Shown: positions 34,800 to 47,289 of the stretch, piece after piece
How the letters are laid out: every line of letters starts with the position of its first letter
Position numbering within the stretch: the stretch's first letter is position 1
DNA from: Craterostigma plantagineum
Lineage: Eukaryota; Streptophyta; Magnoliopsida; Lamiales; Linderniaceae
Length of the DNA stretch: 64,000 nucleotides
Assembly (NCBI GenBank): GCA_027422505.1
Contig: JAPQWV010000012.1
Span: 21,612,001-21,676,000, forward strand
Direction: 5' to 3'
The notes under the pieces: model-generated
Told to the model about the DNA's origin: nothing
Databases searched by the model: none
The model's input: the letters and a program-made list of their open reading frames with translations, nothing else
Made by a program: the position numbers and the translations under genes

Positions 34800-35644
34800 C
34801 GGTTTTCACCCCTAAGCGCGGCAAAATACTCGATCCTATACAAACCTAACCACCCCCATCCCACAGCTGAGGACACCCCGATCTAAAGATAATGCCGACA
34901 CCGTGGGACTTCGGAAAGGCGAACACGTATCAGCACAGGTAAAGCACCACAGTGAGAGGATGACCCCGCCGCCCAGGTCGGGACAGCGGGAAAAGACCAC
35001 AAAGAGAAGTGAGGGCGGCTTGGGGCTTGGCAAGACGCGCCTTCTAGAGGAATGTCAGTCCAAAGGACCCCCAGGTCCTGTGCGATCCTCGGCCGATTAT
35101 GACAACACGGTAAGGACCCACGAACCCATCCGTCGGAAAGAGGGCCGAAGACCCGGGAGGCAGCCGCACACGAGGATGCCCGAGGCCCCGATAGGAGGGC
35201 GTGCGAAGGGGTCTCATTCGAACAGCCCCAAGTCGTGATCACGGCTACCCACGCGCACATAATCACCTAGGACGTGGGGAATGCTAATCACGACCAAGAC
35301 CGGAAACGCCAAAAGCGGAGGAAACCATCAAGGGATGTTAGACGTGGGAGATAACTGCCAAGGGCTGAGCGCACTTCTCGCAACACTATAAATACCACCA
35401 AGACCCCACAGCCGAGGTACGTTTTTTCCTGTAATACATCGTTACTCTGCCACTTTAACACTTCATTTCTCCTTTCATCAAACTACCTTAAAACGGAAAT
35501 ACCCTCTTGACTGAGGCAAGAGGGCAAACGCCCCCCAAAATTCACCTTGTCCGACAGTTTTCAGCCAAGATGCTCGGCGGAAATCAGGTGGGGAGAGGCT
35601 CATCAGTCCATTTTTGCGGTAGGTCAATTTTTGACGGCATCAAT
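34800..35644 (+). repeat. 5' LTR (3' portion certain) of the Tat element
   Basis: Higher GC than its left flank, with a TATA box at 35387 and transcript-start-like surroundings. It ends ACGGCATCA just before the primer-binding site. The true left edge may lie anywhere between 34640 and 34860. Confidence 0.6.
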
Positions 35645-36039
35645 TTGGCGCCGTCTGTGCGAAACTCTAGTTTCTCAGTAGTAGAAATTTAATATGGTAA
35701 ATGTCGAAAACTATCATGCACCGCCCAATGGCAATGGTCGACCCTGTCCGACCTCGCTGTCATGATGGATGCGACGATGCAAGAAGCGCAGGATGGGAGC
35801 CGATGTCAGGGTACTCATGGCAGAAAGGAATCGACGAAACCGTCAACCTGGACAGGACGAAAGGGATAATCGCCAACCCAGGTCAAACGAGGAGGAGAAC
35901 CGCCAGCCCGGGACAAACGGGGATCATGACACCCAGTCTAACACAGTCGAGCAAGAGGACGAGAACAGGACATTAGCGTCGGAATTTAGGGAAGTACGTG
36001 AATATATAAGGAGACGCGCAGAACAACGAGCCGTCGAAT

Positions 36040-36575
36040 TGGAAGACATGAGGGAGGAGATCCGCAAGCCCAAAGACCTAGCGAACCCACCAGAAGCTCC
36101 CCTAGTTCCCCGAGCATCGCCATTCTCGCCCGACGTGCTGACAGCCCCCCTGCGGACACTTCCGCACCTTCAAAATGGGGAAGTATGACGGAACAGGACC
36201 TCCCGAAGAGCATCTCGCTGCCTTCGAAGGAAACGTTGCCCTATATCAGCTGAGCGACGACATCAAATGTCGCCTCTTCGTTACTACGTTAACCAAAGGA
36301 GCCCAACAGTGGTTTGCGCTACTACCCCCCGGAGAAATCAAGAGTTTTCAAGACCTCACCAGCCACTTCCTAAAGTATTTCTCGAGCAGCCGAAGGCGCC
36401 CGTCCTCGGCCGTCAAACTGCTAAATATAAGCCAAGCTGAGGAAGAGAGCTTACGAGATAATCTTCGACATTTCAACTAGATAAAGATGGAAGTACCCAA
36501 CGCTGCAACCGAGTTGCTCATTGGGGCATTTCACCACGGATTCGAGTCTTACTTAACTCTCCCTCCCCGAGCGTA
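36040..36575 (+). pseudogene. Tat gag, first half
   Basis: The frame with KYDGTGPPEEHLAAFEGNVALY and KGAQQWFALLPPGEIKSFQDL is the Ty3-gypsy capsid (retrotransposon gag domain). It runs to a TAG at 36478 and can be followed a little farther to LTLPPRA at 36575, where collinearity stops at the inversion. Confidence 0.88.
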
Positions 36576-36579
36576 AGTG

Positions 36580-37565
36580 GGAGATGTAAAATTCCCACTG
36601 CCTCGACGCAGTGTCCCGTGAAGCAAAAGAGGGCGGTCTCCACTCTGTCCATGGGGTAAGAACTCAAATCCATTTGGTCAAGTGCCCTCTTGTAGATTAT
36701 GTTGACGGAACTTCCGTTGTCGACGAAAAATCTCCCGACGTCATGATTGGTGACTTCGGCCCTAATTACTAAGGCGTCTTTGTGTGAATCAGATAACAGG
36801 CCCTGCGTTTACTCCCCGACTTAATCTCGTAATTCTCTAGGCGACGGAATCCGGCCTTCCTTGCACTATTAGAATCACCTCCCGTGGGTCCTCCCGAGAT
36901 TATGTTGATTTGCCGAGGCGGTATCTTCCGTTCGGAGATCTTCGCGGTTCTCTGTCGTCGTGCTGCCTGCGCGCGCCATTCTCATCTGGCCTCGGGCCTC
37001 TTCTCTCCTCCCTCTCCGGCGTCCTCCCCGACCTTTCCCAATTGTTGGAGGCTTGGTGGTCTGGTCGAGCATTGAAGCGGTTTCCCGTCCCAGGATATCG
37101 TGGCTTGATCCCAAATTCGCCATCACCTCCCGTCAGCTTTGCTCTTGCTTCGGGATTTGACGCGATTACCTTGTCTAACTCCCGCCCGAGTTGGAAATAT
37201 CCTTCAGTCGTGTGTCCGTATTCGTGGTGGTAGTTGCAGTAAGTGTCGGATATTGATCTCCTAGGGTTATTGTCGATATAAGGGGGTCTGCGGAGGAAGT
37301 CATACTCGTCGCATATTTCCAACGCTCGAACTTTGTTGACCCGCAACCTAAGGTAATTCGCTCGAGGCATAATCGGGGCCGGAATGGGATCCCTTCGAAG
37401 AGGGGGCTTTTGGCCCTGGTCCCTACGCGGGCTCTTTGTCCGATCCCGCGGGGGGCTCTTCCGCTTTTTATATTCAGGTTCTCTGGCATGAGATTCTTCC
37501 ACCCGAACGTATTTCTCCACCCCGGCCACCAATTCCTCCACTGTCGTCGGGTACTTTTTAACAGG
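36580..37565 (-). pseudogene. Tat gag second half and protease start, inverted
   Basis: Read on the minus strand this gives EELVAGVEKYVRVEESHARE, an Arg/Pro-rich tract and YCNYHHEYGHTTEGYFQL, the Cys/His segment of Tat gag, followed after stops by the protease start with RAEVTNHDVGRFFVDNGSS (family active site DNGSS). Normally this lies between the blocks now at 36575 and 37590, in the same direction. Here it is reversed. It cannot be translated with its neighbours. Confidence 0.85.
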
Positions 37566-37582
37566 GATCTGAATAATTCCCC

Positions 37583-38720
37583 GTCAAGGAGGAGCGTCCT
37601 TCATGGTCATCAATGGCCCAAGCCCCTACAACATTATTCTTGGAAGGCCCACGTTGACTTCTTTCACAGCGATCACCTCGGCACTGCACCAGAATACCAA
37701 ATTCCCCGTGGGTGACAAAGTAGGAGAAGTATTGGAAGACCGAAAGATGGCTCGAAAGTGCTACGTGGAAGAAGTTCGGGTAGAGATCAAATCGTCTAAG
37801 GCCAGAAGGGTAGACCATCCGAAGGGAAGAGAAACCTTGTACACCATCGGAACAACTCAGAAAGAAACTGTAGAGGAGGAAACCGAAGAAGTGGTGATCA
37901 AACCACCCGAAGGGACGATCAAAATTTCCAAAGATTTACCTTGGGACTTGAAAGAGGACCTTATCAAGTTACTAAAGAGAAATTCGGACGTGTTTGCTTG
38001 GACGTCCAAGGATATGGTGGGGATCGATAGGGGAATAATTGAGCACAAGCTAAACATCTCCCGAACCACTCTACCCATCTTCCAAAAAAGAAGGTATCTT
38101 AGCTCGGAGAAAGACACCGAAGTCAAACGACAGGTAGAGGAGTTGCTAGAAGCGGGGCACATTAGAGAAGTCCAGTTCCCCGCCTGGCTCTCAAAATGTG
38201 GTTCTTCTTCCAAAATCTTCGGGAAAGTGGCGCATGTGCGTGGACTTCAGAAATTTGAATGAAACGTGCCCAAAGGTTTGTTACCCTTTACCCCGAATAG
38301 ATCAGTTGGTTGACTCCACCTCGGAACACGAATTTCTTCGCTTCCTCGACGCTTTCCAGGGATACAATCAAATCCTCTTAGCTAAGGAAGATTAGGAGAA
38401 GACAAGTTTCATCACAGCCGGAGGGACATTCTGCTACACCGTCATGCCCTTCGGGCTAAAGAACACAGGAGCCATGTACCAGAGGCTAATGGACAAAATT
38501 TTCAGAGACCAGATAGGGAGTTGGAGGTATATGTGGACGATATTTTAATAAAGTCTCGAGAGCGATGCTGTTTCCTGGCCGATGTGCAAGAGACCCTCCC
38601 GAAGGTATATCTCAAGATGAACCCTAACAAGTGCACCTTAGGGGTCAGGTCGGGAAAATTCCTGCATGGTGACGAGAAGGGGAATCGAGGCCAATCTAGA
38701 GAAGGTTAAGGTATTGATGG
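37583..38720 (+). pseudogene. Tat protease end and reverse transcriptase
   Basis: Starts with GGASFMVINGPSPYNIILGR, the usual protease-to-RT linker, then PWDLKEDLIKLLKRNSDVFA and KRRYLSSEKDTEVKRQVEEL. After a frameshift at about 38195 come LLPKSSGKWRMCVDFRNLN, FLDAFQGYNQI, an in-frame TAG at 38395, MPFGLKNTGAMYQRLMD and EVYVDDILIKS (catalytic YVDD). Stops and shifts inactivate it. Confidence 0.92.
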
Positions 38721-39620
38721 AGATGACTCCCCCTAAGAGCTTGAACGAGATGCAAAGGTTAACAGGCCACATAACCGCCCTTTCCCGTTTCATATCCCGA
38801 TCTGTGGACCGAAGCCTGCCTTTCTTCAAGGTACTGCGCAAAGTCCAGAACTTTGAGTGGACTGCCGAATGCGAGAAGGCGTTTTGGGATTTGAAGGAAT
38901 ATTTGGAAGAATTACCGACGCTTAACAAGCCTCTACCTAGAGAAGAACTGACTGTCTACCTGGGCCATACCTCGGGCAGTCAGCTCAGTATTAGTTCGAA
39001 AAGAAGAAAAAGTACCGAAGCCGATTTACTTCGTAAGTCATGCTCTAAAGGGCGCGGAGACAAGGTACACCAACTACGAGAAACTACTGCTAGCCTTGCT
39101 CATCACAGCTCGGAAGCTACGACCATACTTCCTATCGCATCCCATAATAGTACTGACCAACCAGCCGATTGGGAAGATCGCCACCCGACCCGACATTTCG
39201 GGAAGGGCCGTGAAATGAGCCACGGAGCTAGGGGAGTACGACATGCAATACAGACCTCAGACGGAAATCAAGGCTCAGGCATTGGTAGACTTCATGGTGG
39301 AACTGGTCGGGGATGTTCCGAATGAAATGTGAAAAATGTTTGTGGATGGGTCTTCATGCAGTTCGGGAAATGGTGTCGGGATACTACTCATATCCCCGTG
39401 GGGAGAAGAGACCAACCTGGCCCTCAGGCTTGACTTCAAGGCATCAAACAACGAAACAGAGTACGAGGCGTTACTTGCGGGCCTCCGAGCGGCCCGACGG
39501 ATGGGAATTACTCGCCTAACACTACACTCAGACTCCAAACTCGTCGTTCGGCAACTGGAAGGAAATTACCTGGTTAAGAGAGAAATTGGAAAAGTACGTT
39601 AAGGCCTTTGAGGAGATCAG
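38720..39620 (+). pseudogene. Tat RNase H domains
   Basis: The RT thumb and first RNase H (RLTGHITALSRFISRSVDRS, FEWTAECEKAFWDLKEYL) are followed by a second, archaeal-type RNase H with MFVDGSSCSSGNGVGILL, ASNNETEYEALLAGLRAA and LHSDSKLVVRQLEGNY. The second domain is a hallmark of the Tat/Ogre/Retand lineage. Frameshift at about 38980. Confidence 0.88.
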
Positions 39621-40724
39621 AGGTGGCTTCGAGGAACTTAAGATCGTCCCGGGCAGAGAACGAAAAGGTTGACCGGATGGCCAAATGGGCAAGTGCCATA
39701 GGAACGCCCGAAGAGAAGCGAAAGACCCTGTGTGTCTGGCGAATCGAGGACCAGATTGCGCCCAACCCGGATATTCTTCCAGGGGACTGGAGATATGAAC
39801 TATATCAGTACCTGTGTCGCCAATTATTACCCGAAGACAAATTCCTGGCTCGAAAACTTTTGAGGAGAGCCCAGCGGTTTACTCTGATGGATGGTATCCT
39901 GTTTAAGAGATCTTACGTCGGACCACTACTACAATGTGTATCCAAGGAGGAGGGAGAATATGTCCTTCGAGAAATCCATGAAGGTAATTGCGGGAGCTAC
40001 ATCGAGAGTCGGCCCTAACGAGCAAAACGCTCTTAGCCGGCTTCTTCTGGTCGACGATGAAGGGAGACGCGGTGAAGCTAGTCCGCGGATGCCTTAACTG
40101 CCAGAAGCATGCCAACCTCCAGAGGATGCCTGCTGAGAAAATGAAATCAGTAACCTCCTCTTGCCCCTTCGACCAGTGGGGTTTGGACATTGTCGGACCT
40201 TTCCTAGGAAACGTAGCCCAGAGAAAGTTTTTGCTGGTGGCGGTGGACTACATCTCGAAGTGGGTGGAGGCCGAAGCCCTGGCAAAAATCACCGAAATGG
40301 CAATCATGACCTTCATATGGAAAAACATAATCTGCCGCTAAGAAATCCCCAGGAGACTAATATCCGACAATGGGAGACAATTCAGTGGAAAAAGCTAAAA
40401 GAATGGTGCGAGCAACTCGCGATAGAACAAGTCTTCACTTCAGTAGCATATCCTCAGAGCAACGGCCAAGTGAAGGTCACCAATCGCACCATCGTCCAGG
40501 GCTTGAAGGCCCGACAGGAAGGGCTAGAAAAATCATGGTTCAATGAGCTTCAAAGCATCCTCTGGTCATACAGGACAACTCCCCGAGAAGGAACGAACGA
40601 AACTCCCTTCAGCATGGTTTACGGAAGTGAGGCAATTTTGCCTGCAGAAGTCGGTATGGAAAGCGCCCGAATCCTAACATATCCTGAAGACAACGATCGA
40701 AGTCGAAGACCACGCGCACACTGA
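39608..40724 (+). pseudogene. Tat integrase
   Basis: Zinc-binding part with CLNCQKHANLQRMPAEKM, then the catalytic core: FDQWGLDIVGPFLG, LVAVDYISKWVEAEAL, then in another frame SDNGRQF-like sequence and VAYPQSNGQVKVTNRTIVQG, and the GTNETPFSMVYGSEAILPAE tail. A stop at 40340 and frame changes show it is dead. Confidence 0.9.
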
Positions 40725-40955
40725 ATCCCTCTACGAGAGGCAGCTCATTGTTTCCTTCGGGAACGTCACGCACATTGAATCCCTCCGCGAGAGGCTGAAA
40801 TCTTCCCCAAGGGAAGAGAAGACCACGCGCACTTCGAATCCCTCTATGAGAGGAGACAGCTCATTGTTCCCTTCGGGAACGTCGCGCACACCCTCTGCGA
40901 GATGCTGAAATCTTCCACAAGGGAAGAGAAGACCACGCGCACACTGAATCCCTCT
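40705..40955. repeat. tandem repeats in the Tat 3' region
   Basis: Units built of GAAGACCACGCGCACACTGAATCC, CTCTACGAGAGGCAGCTCATTG, TTCCTTCGGGAACGTC and GAGGCTGAAATCTTCC-like pieces repeat with a period of about 120-125 bp, roughly two copies. Such arrays are common between integrase and the 3' LTR in this lineage. Confidence 0.85.
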
Positions 40956-41079
40956 ACAAGGTTCTCCTCGGGCTTGGGGGGATGCCCCCGACCCTGGGAA
41001 AGGGACCCTACCTCTGGCACGATTCGATCTTTACGACGCAATTGACCGAGGCAATACAGAAAGAAGATATCGGATTATC

Positions 41080-42060
41080 AAAGGAGTAGACTGAAACTAA
41101 ATTAGGGAGAACACATGTGACATAGATCTAGCCATTTCCTGTAACTCTCGGTTTTTATGCTCAACTACACCGTTCTGTTGGGGAGTTATAGGAGCAGAGA
41201 AGTTACGACTATATCCGTATTGATCACAGAATTATGCAAATGACTTACTATCAAATTCCAAATCGTTATCACTACGTATCCTGCATAAGTTCATCATTTT
41301 TTCATTTTCAAATCTCTTTACTACTGATGAAAAGTTATCTAATGCCTAATTCTTATGTGCAAGGAATATCACTGATGTATACCTGGAATAATCATCAACA
41401 ATGACAAAGGCATATCTTTTACCTCGCAGAGACATCGTCTGAACATGACCAAAAAGGTCGAGATGTAGCAGTTCCAGAGGTCTGGTTGTGGATATTACAT
41501 TCTTTGGTTTGAACGATGTCTTAGTCTGCTTGTTCATTTGGCACGCCTTGCATGTTTTGTCCTTGACGAACTTTATGTCAGGGACACATCGTACCAGTGC
41601 ATTGCTTGTAATGTGAGACAGTAATTCCATGTTGGCATGTCCTAAGCGTCCATGCCATAACCAGGTGTTATCCTGTGTAACTGCTAGGCACTTGACATTC
41701 TGGTCAGTGATATCATCAAGAGTAATACAATAGATATTTCTATCCCGAGATGCACAAAATAGCACTTCATTATCATTTCTAACAACACACTTATCATTTT
41801 CGAAAGTTACCGTATAGCCTTTATCACATAATTGACTAATGCTAATGAGATTATGTTCTAAATTCTTAACTAACCATACGTCATCTATAGTAGTATGTAA
41901 AGTGTTACCGACAGTTCCAACTCCAACAATTTTAGCTTTTGTGTTGTCGGCGTAAGAGACATATCCTCCGTCATACGCTTTCACTGACACAAACTTACTG
42001 ATATCACCTGTCATATGGTGGGAACACCCACTGTCGAGGTACCACTTGTTTTTCTTGCTG
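41080..42060 (-). pseudogene. copia B protease and integrase part
   Basis: The protease site WYLDSGCSHHMTG (about 42040-42005) keeps its catalytic Asp. The frame continues through DDVWLVKNLEHNLISISQLC, the integrase zinc region (WHGRLGHANM, CKACQMNKQTKTSF) and LLHLDLFGHVQTMS. A second piece to about 41090 holds RSDNDLEFDSKSF and QQNGVVEHKNRELQEMARS, then the element is cut off. Confidence 0.9.
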
Positions 42061-42289
42061 GATTTTCTTCTTTGTACCTACATGAATCAGTTCGTTTCTG
42101 AAGTCCCCAATGTTGATTGGGTCCTAAATTGTTAGCAGCAAAGTAACTCCTGTTAACACGTGATATATCATGTGTCACAGAATGTGATCTCTCAAACACA
42201 GACTGGCCAGTGTTAGAGACTTCATTCTTTGGCCTCCAGACATATCTAGACTTATCAGCTCTCAAAATAGTTGTTAGCATAATGACCAT

Positions 42290-42660
42290 GACGGCCGCAT
42301 GAAAAACATTTAGGTTTCCTATCAGTTTTGTAGAGGTGCAACATGTTCATGTGTTGTGGAATATCATATCCCTGATTTCCCAACATTTCTAGGAATACTA
42401 AGCAACATATCAAGGTTTTGTTTTCCTTCAAGAAGTCTATCTATAGCATGTGATTTTTGTTCTAGGGATTCCTTAAGAACAAACATGTCTCGAGATATAT
42501 CATTATTTCGCTTCCTAAGCTCTTCACAATTACACAAAGATTTTTCTTCCTTAAGGGTTTCTAGCTCGGCTCTCAAGCGTTCATTTTCTAGATCCGTTTG
42601 GTGCTTCTCTCTAGCTATGTCGTCTCGTTGTCTAACTAGACTCTACTTGTGAGTTTAACG
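42290..42660 (-). pseudogene. copia B coiled-coil spacer
   Basis: A frame rich in Glu/Lys/Leu (RAELETLKEEKSLCNCEELR) predicted to be coiled coil lies between the zinc knuckle and protease. A second, degenerate knuckle (CFSCGRHGHYANNY, final Cys lost) sits at about 42305. Such extended spacers are typical of large copia elements. Confidence 0.7.
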
Positions 42661-42687
42661 ACTTAATCCCCCTTTCTGCATTTTAAA

Positions 42688-43708
42688 TTATTTCAAACAT
42701 CTCTTCCTTTTCATCTGCTTCAGGGACTGAGGAAGCGTTATCATGAGACCATCTTGCCTAGCATATAATTCATTTAGAAAAAGTATTTTCTTAATAGTGG
42801 ATGAAAAAGATACCTGATCAGCATCAACGACCATGTAGGCGAGATCGTCCTCCTCTTCACTTCTGGCCTCTTCCCAGTTAGTGACCATGACTTTCTGCTT
42901 TTTTATCTTTTTGTCACCATTTTCCATCGGACAGTTTGAGGCGAAGTGGCCTGGCTTGTTGCACTTGAAGCATTTCTGCACATTGTTTCCGGATGACGAT
43001 ATTCCCTTGTTCCTAGGTTGGAACTTGGAGTTTCCCTTGAACTTTCTTTAGCCGAGACTTTTCAAATTTCATGGTCAGCATGGCGATCTGCTCCAGTATG
43101 TTTTCCTCAGTTTCTTCTTCGCCCTCAGAGTCGTTCTCTTGTTCGGTGTTGAAAGCAATATTTGGTTGATTTCGGACTGGTGGTTTCTCTTTGATGGGCA
43201 TCTGAGTCATCTCGTAGGTGGTCAGAGATCCAATCAGTTCTGAGACGGAAAGTTCGTCCAAGTCCTTCGCTTCGTAGATGGCAGTTACTTTGGGATTCCA
43301 TTCTCTTGGAAGAGATCTCAGTATTTTCCGCACCTTCTCACCATCCTGTATCTTTCCCAACGAGAACATTTGATTGATGATGTTCATGAATCTCGCGTAC
43401 ATGTGGCTTATGGTCTCGTTGTCCTCCATTTTGAACAGCTCATATTGATGAGTTAAGAGGGCTATTCTTTCTTGCACAACTCGAGTGGTTCCCTCATGTG
43501 CGACTTGAAGCATGTCCCACATATCTTTGGCAGATTCGCATGAGCTCACACGGTTGTATTCTTCTCTTGTAAGCCCGCAGGCAATCATGTTCTTTGCTTT
43601 GGCATTCAAAGAGATTCCTCGCTTGTCTGTTGCATCGTAGTCAGAATCTTTCTTTGGAGTTCCATCCGCCTTTTTGGGATTGTAAGGTCCAGCGTGATGA
43701 TATCCCAC
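42688..43708 (-). pseudogene. copia B gag
   Basis: Capsid frame 43708-43013 with LTREEYNRVSSCESAKDMWD, HEGTTRVVQERIALLTHQYE and ILRSLPREWNPKVTAIYEAK. After a frame change a CCHC knuckle follows (CFKCNKPGHFASNC, about 42977). The beginning, above 43708, is also out of frame. Confidence 0.9.
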
Positions 43709-43893
43709 AGGTCATAGTCACTAGCAAGCAGGAATTCCTTCATCCGGTTTTTCCATATGGCGTAGCTTTTGTCCATCGAAGAGTGGTGGCCTAGAATGCG
43801 ATTGTCCCTCTACAAAAATATCAAAACTCGAAGAAGCCATTAGATCTTTAACTCAGGTTTCCCGTCGTTTGAATAACCCGCTCTGATACCAAA

Positions 43894-45289
43894 TGAAGAT
43901 AAAAACATGCCGAAGATGGGGTGAATTAGGCTTAATTTATGCTTCTTATTTTCACAAATCTAATATGAAGTGACTTAGAGATGCCTACTGATGCTTAGAA
44001 AGAGTACGACTGATATATCCTAGTTACGTCGGATGTGCGTCGGGTCTGTCTCACAGCGATAAGGAAATAAGTGAAAAGTAAATGTTAGACAATATTTTTA
44101 TAGAGGTTATATCCCCAACTGGTGTTTACTCATCTCCTTGGGATTTTCTTCCCAAGAGTTTAACCAATCACTATAATGCACCGTAGCTGGTTACAAAACT
44201 GATTGGTTAGCCCAATACACAACAGAAACAAATTCTGCTCGATACTCTCGTACTAATAGGTTCGCAAATTCTCAGTTTTACGAAATAATGAAGTGTTGCT
44301 CATATATAAACATTTTCTCTCAACACTTTTCATGGAAAATCAGATCAAGATTAATCACCAAATCAAGCACATAGTTTCCATGCATTTTTCGAGAGTTAAA
44401 CATTCCATGTAGATCATGCTCATCATCAACGTTCATAACGGTCATTTAGCTCATTAATGCATGATCATTCGATATAAAAGCTCAAATTCGTTATCAAGGC
44501 ACATTCAATCATTTCGACATATATTTACCATATCAGCACTTTCCATATGTGATGCCCTGCTATCTGTTTCTAGAATAAATCAGTCCAGAGTTACTTTCCA
44601 AATATAGCTCACGAGATAGCATTGTATCAGCACGTTTTCCATATACAGGTCATAGCATTAGATCAATATATTTACCATGTTTAGCACACAAATCATATCA
44701 GAGCATACTTAATTCGATTCATCATATCATGGCAGATCTTTCCTTATTTCAGAGATCACATCAGTTTATAGCATATACCATATAATAGCACCTTATTCAC
44801 AAAGTCAATCTAATCAAATCTTTCCTAAGTATAGTATTCCAATCAGCATAAGGAAAGATATTAATTCAATATTGCACATTAAATTCAGCGGAAAGCATGC
44901 AAACGATTTTCTACTCGATTCATTCAGGAATAAACAAGTATCAACGGATATATCTCTTTCCATATATAAACAGTATATTTCCTTTTATAACTCAGTAGGA
45001 TATCTCATGCGTTATTTCCATATATAGCACAACGATATATCCTATCACATGGACAGTCTATAACATGCGATCACCTAGGTTCAACTGATAATTACAGAAT
45101 CACATGCGAATCAAATATTCAACTATTTAATCAATTTTTAGCTCATAAATAATACATGGTTGAATATTATCAAAGACTTAGACTATTTATTTGATCACAA
45201 ATCGAATTGCTTAATTTATAGACCTAATGTCATTATAATTACATTGTTCATCAAAACTCTCTAACGCTCTGGACCAAAAAGGTCTAACA
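43894..45289 (-). repeat. 5' LTR of copia B
   Basis: TGAAGATAAAAACATGCC.. to ..AAAGGTCTAACA. Collinear with the solo LTR at 5105-6714, but shorter in the middle. Confidence 0.9.
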
Positions 45290-45859
45290 GCAACACTCTT
45301 CGAATGCCTTCTTTGAGACATGGAGTCTAAAATTTATACCAAAACAGAAAGGTCACCTCTACAATCTGTTTAGTTTCTTGGTGCTTATCAGTTATCACTC
45401 CACTTTAGCATAAGCTGCATCGTTGAAGAATCTGCAAGTTGAATTTAATTAAACTAACTATTGACGAAAGGTCAACTACATCAATAAACTTATGCATGGT
45501 CGATAAATTTTGCAGCAGCCATCATGCAGGTGGTGAATAGCCGATGGCTGTGAAAGGGAGTCAAACACATGTTGTTCTTGTGAAGGAATTGGTCCAGATA
45601 TATATGTGATGAAGCATGGATACGACTTTAAGACTCAATACACATATTAATGAAGGCTAAGAGAACGCGTCCTTATGCCACGGAAAATGGCGATGAGATC
45701 TTTAATGTCTCAACTCTCTAGTAAGGCCTCATTTCTTTCAACAGATCCTTCAAGAAACAATTAAAGAAGTGTAAGCACTAAAGGCTTTTTCATAGCTGTC
45801 ATCTCAAAACAATGATGTGCAAATCCAGCTAAAAGAGAGACGAACTCAGGCTAAGTTGG
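45290..45859. other. spacer between copia B and hAT MITE
   Basis: Non-repetitive-looking sequence without a supportable exon. It continues on the other side of the MITE (46615-47253), so it is the pre-insertion host DNA. Confidence 0.4.
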
Positions 45860-45867
45860 AACATAAA

Positions 45868-46606
45868 CAGGGGCGGATCCAGAAATTTTTAATTGGGTGG
45901 GGGCTGTAAATTTTTTTATTTTTTTTTTCTTTCCCAAGTTTTTTTTAAGTAATCGACTATGGTATTTCGCGGCATACTCTAGATGAGCTTAATTATGTGA
46001 GAATATTTCGCTCGAGATATATCTACATTGTTGACTAGCTCAATTTGGAAGATCAAAATACTATCAATTGACTATTATAAGGTATTGGAAAAGATAGAAA
46101 ATTACATATTAAATCGTATATATTAACGAATATGTATTAACAAAAAATAATCTAAAAGAGAAGAATTAACACGAAAAGAAAGTGTCTGAAAAGTAAAAAC
46201 TAACTTAAAAAAGTCAAAAGTAATAATAATAAAAAAACAAAAATGAAAAGAAGTAAAAAGAATAATAATAGAAACAAAAATGAAAAGAAGTAAAAAGAAT
46301 AATAATAGAAAACTAAAATGCATAAAACAACAGAAAGCGTTAACCTAACTTAAAAAAAAAGGAAGAAATTAAACTAATAAAAACAAAAATATAGGAAAAG
46401 CCTCAAACGGGTTTGACCCACGACCTTTTAAAATAAAACCCCACATTACTAACAGTTGCACTGCACACCATATTGTTAATACTTAATATTATATATATAT
46501 ATATATATATACATATTTTTCAATATAATACATACATAATACTAAAACTTCAAAAATTTTCGCAGCGGCCGTGTCTCCCTCCGGCCACAACGTAGATCCG
46601 CCCCTG
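45868..46606. mobile_element. Tip100-like hAT MITE
   Basis: Ends CAGGGGCGGATC and GATCCGCCCCTG are perfect 12-bp inverted repeats of the Tip100 type. The flanking 8-bp duplications AACATAAA (45860-45867) and AACGTAAA (46607-46614) differ at one base. 739 bp, AT-rich, with no transposase. Confidence 0.93.
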
Positions 46607-46614
46607 AACGTAAA

Positions 46615-47253
46615 GACACACTGGCAGACACATCAAGAACAATTCTGAGAAACTCAACAAACCACATAAAGGTTTGATTTGTATTTGTAGACGATGATCA
46701 AGAGAAACTACAAACCTGGTAAGAGGAAATAATGGAGTTCTAGATATTAAATGAGAAGTTACTTTAAATTCAAGAGAAAGTCAGCGAAATTGTGAAGCCC
46801 ACCAATTCATCCCTTTACCTCAAATAGAAAGACTCGGCTTAATACAGGAATTGGATGTATTGACATGCATGAAAAGAAAAAACTCTGTAGTCCCAGACAA
46901 CATCCGAGGCTTTAATACTCCAAAATATCTAACACAAGAATTTTATTTTGGTAACTGGCACAACACCAAGGATCTGACGCAATAAGATGCGGTAGTAAAT
47001 GGACTAACTGGAAATTTTATCTTGACACCCTTCACGGGTGCTTCAGACAGAATTTTCTCTAGTACCGTACCATGGCGGAAATTAAACATTCTTTACATCA
47101 AAAGTATAACAATAAAAACAGAAACATGCGAAACTTAAACATTCTTTATGAGTTGAGCAGTTTGTTTAGCAGATCTGCTTGACATTGAGTGCTATGGTTT
47201 TGACTCACTAGCCATTTTATCGAACACAAAGAGAACTTAATGTCATCACGTAT
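46615..47253. other. spacer between hAT MITE and CACTA end
   Basis: No gene, bounded repeat or family match seen. Confidence 0.4.
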
Positions 47254-47289
47254 CACTACAAATCATTTCAGAAATATCGACAGCAAAAT

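Larger units (their letters stand above)
34800..41045 (+). mobile_element. Tat-lineage Ty3-gypsy retrotransposon, truncated and internally inverted
   Basis: A GC-rich LTR part (TATAAATA at 35387-35394) ends near 35644. Primer-binding-type sequence TTTGGCGCCGTCTGTGCGAA at about 35646 follows, as usual in Tat elements. Then come gag (plus), an inverted gag/protease segment (minus, about 36580-37565), RT, RNase H, the extra RNase H domain typical of Tat/Ogre/Retand, and integrase (plus), then 3' tandem repeats and a polypurine tract (CTTGGGGGGATGCC at about 40973). No 3' LTR: at about 41045-41080 it meets the copia B remnant. The left LTR start could not be fixed. Confidence 0.85.
41080..45289 (-). 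mobile_element. Ty1-copia element B, truncated at its 3' end
   Basis: Reads on the minus strand: long LTR (45289-43894), primer-binding site TTTGGTATCAGAGC beside it, gag, protease and part of integrase. It stops inside integrase near 41080, so RT, RNase H and the second LTR are lost. Its LTR belongs to the same family as the solo LTR at 5105-6714. The long gag-protease spacer with coiled coil suggests the SIRE/Maximus lineage (inference). Confidence 0.9.

Noticed and set aside
34883..35266. Overlapping open frames on both strands
   Set aside because: They fall in the GC-rich LTR of the Tat element next to a TATA box and before the primer-binding site.
41346..42014. Integrated pararetrovirus as the source of the reverse-transcribing genes
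   Set aside because: All pol regions in the window show copia (protease-integrase-RT-RNase H) or gypsy (protease-RT-RNase H-integrase) order with LTRs, and no movement or coat protein was seen.
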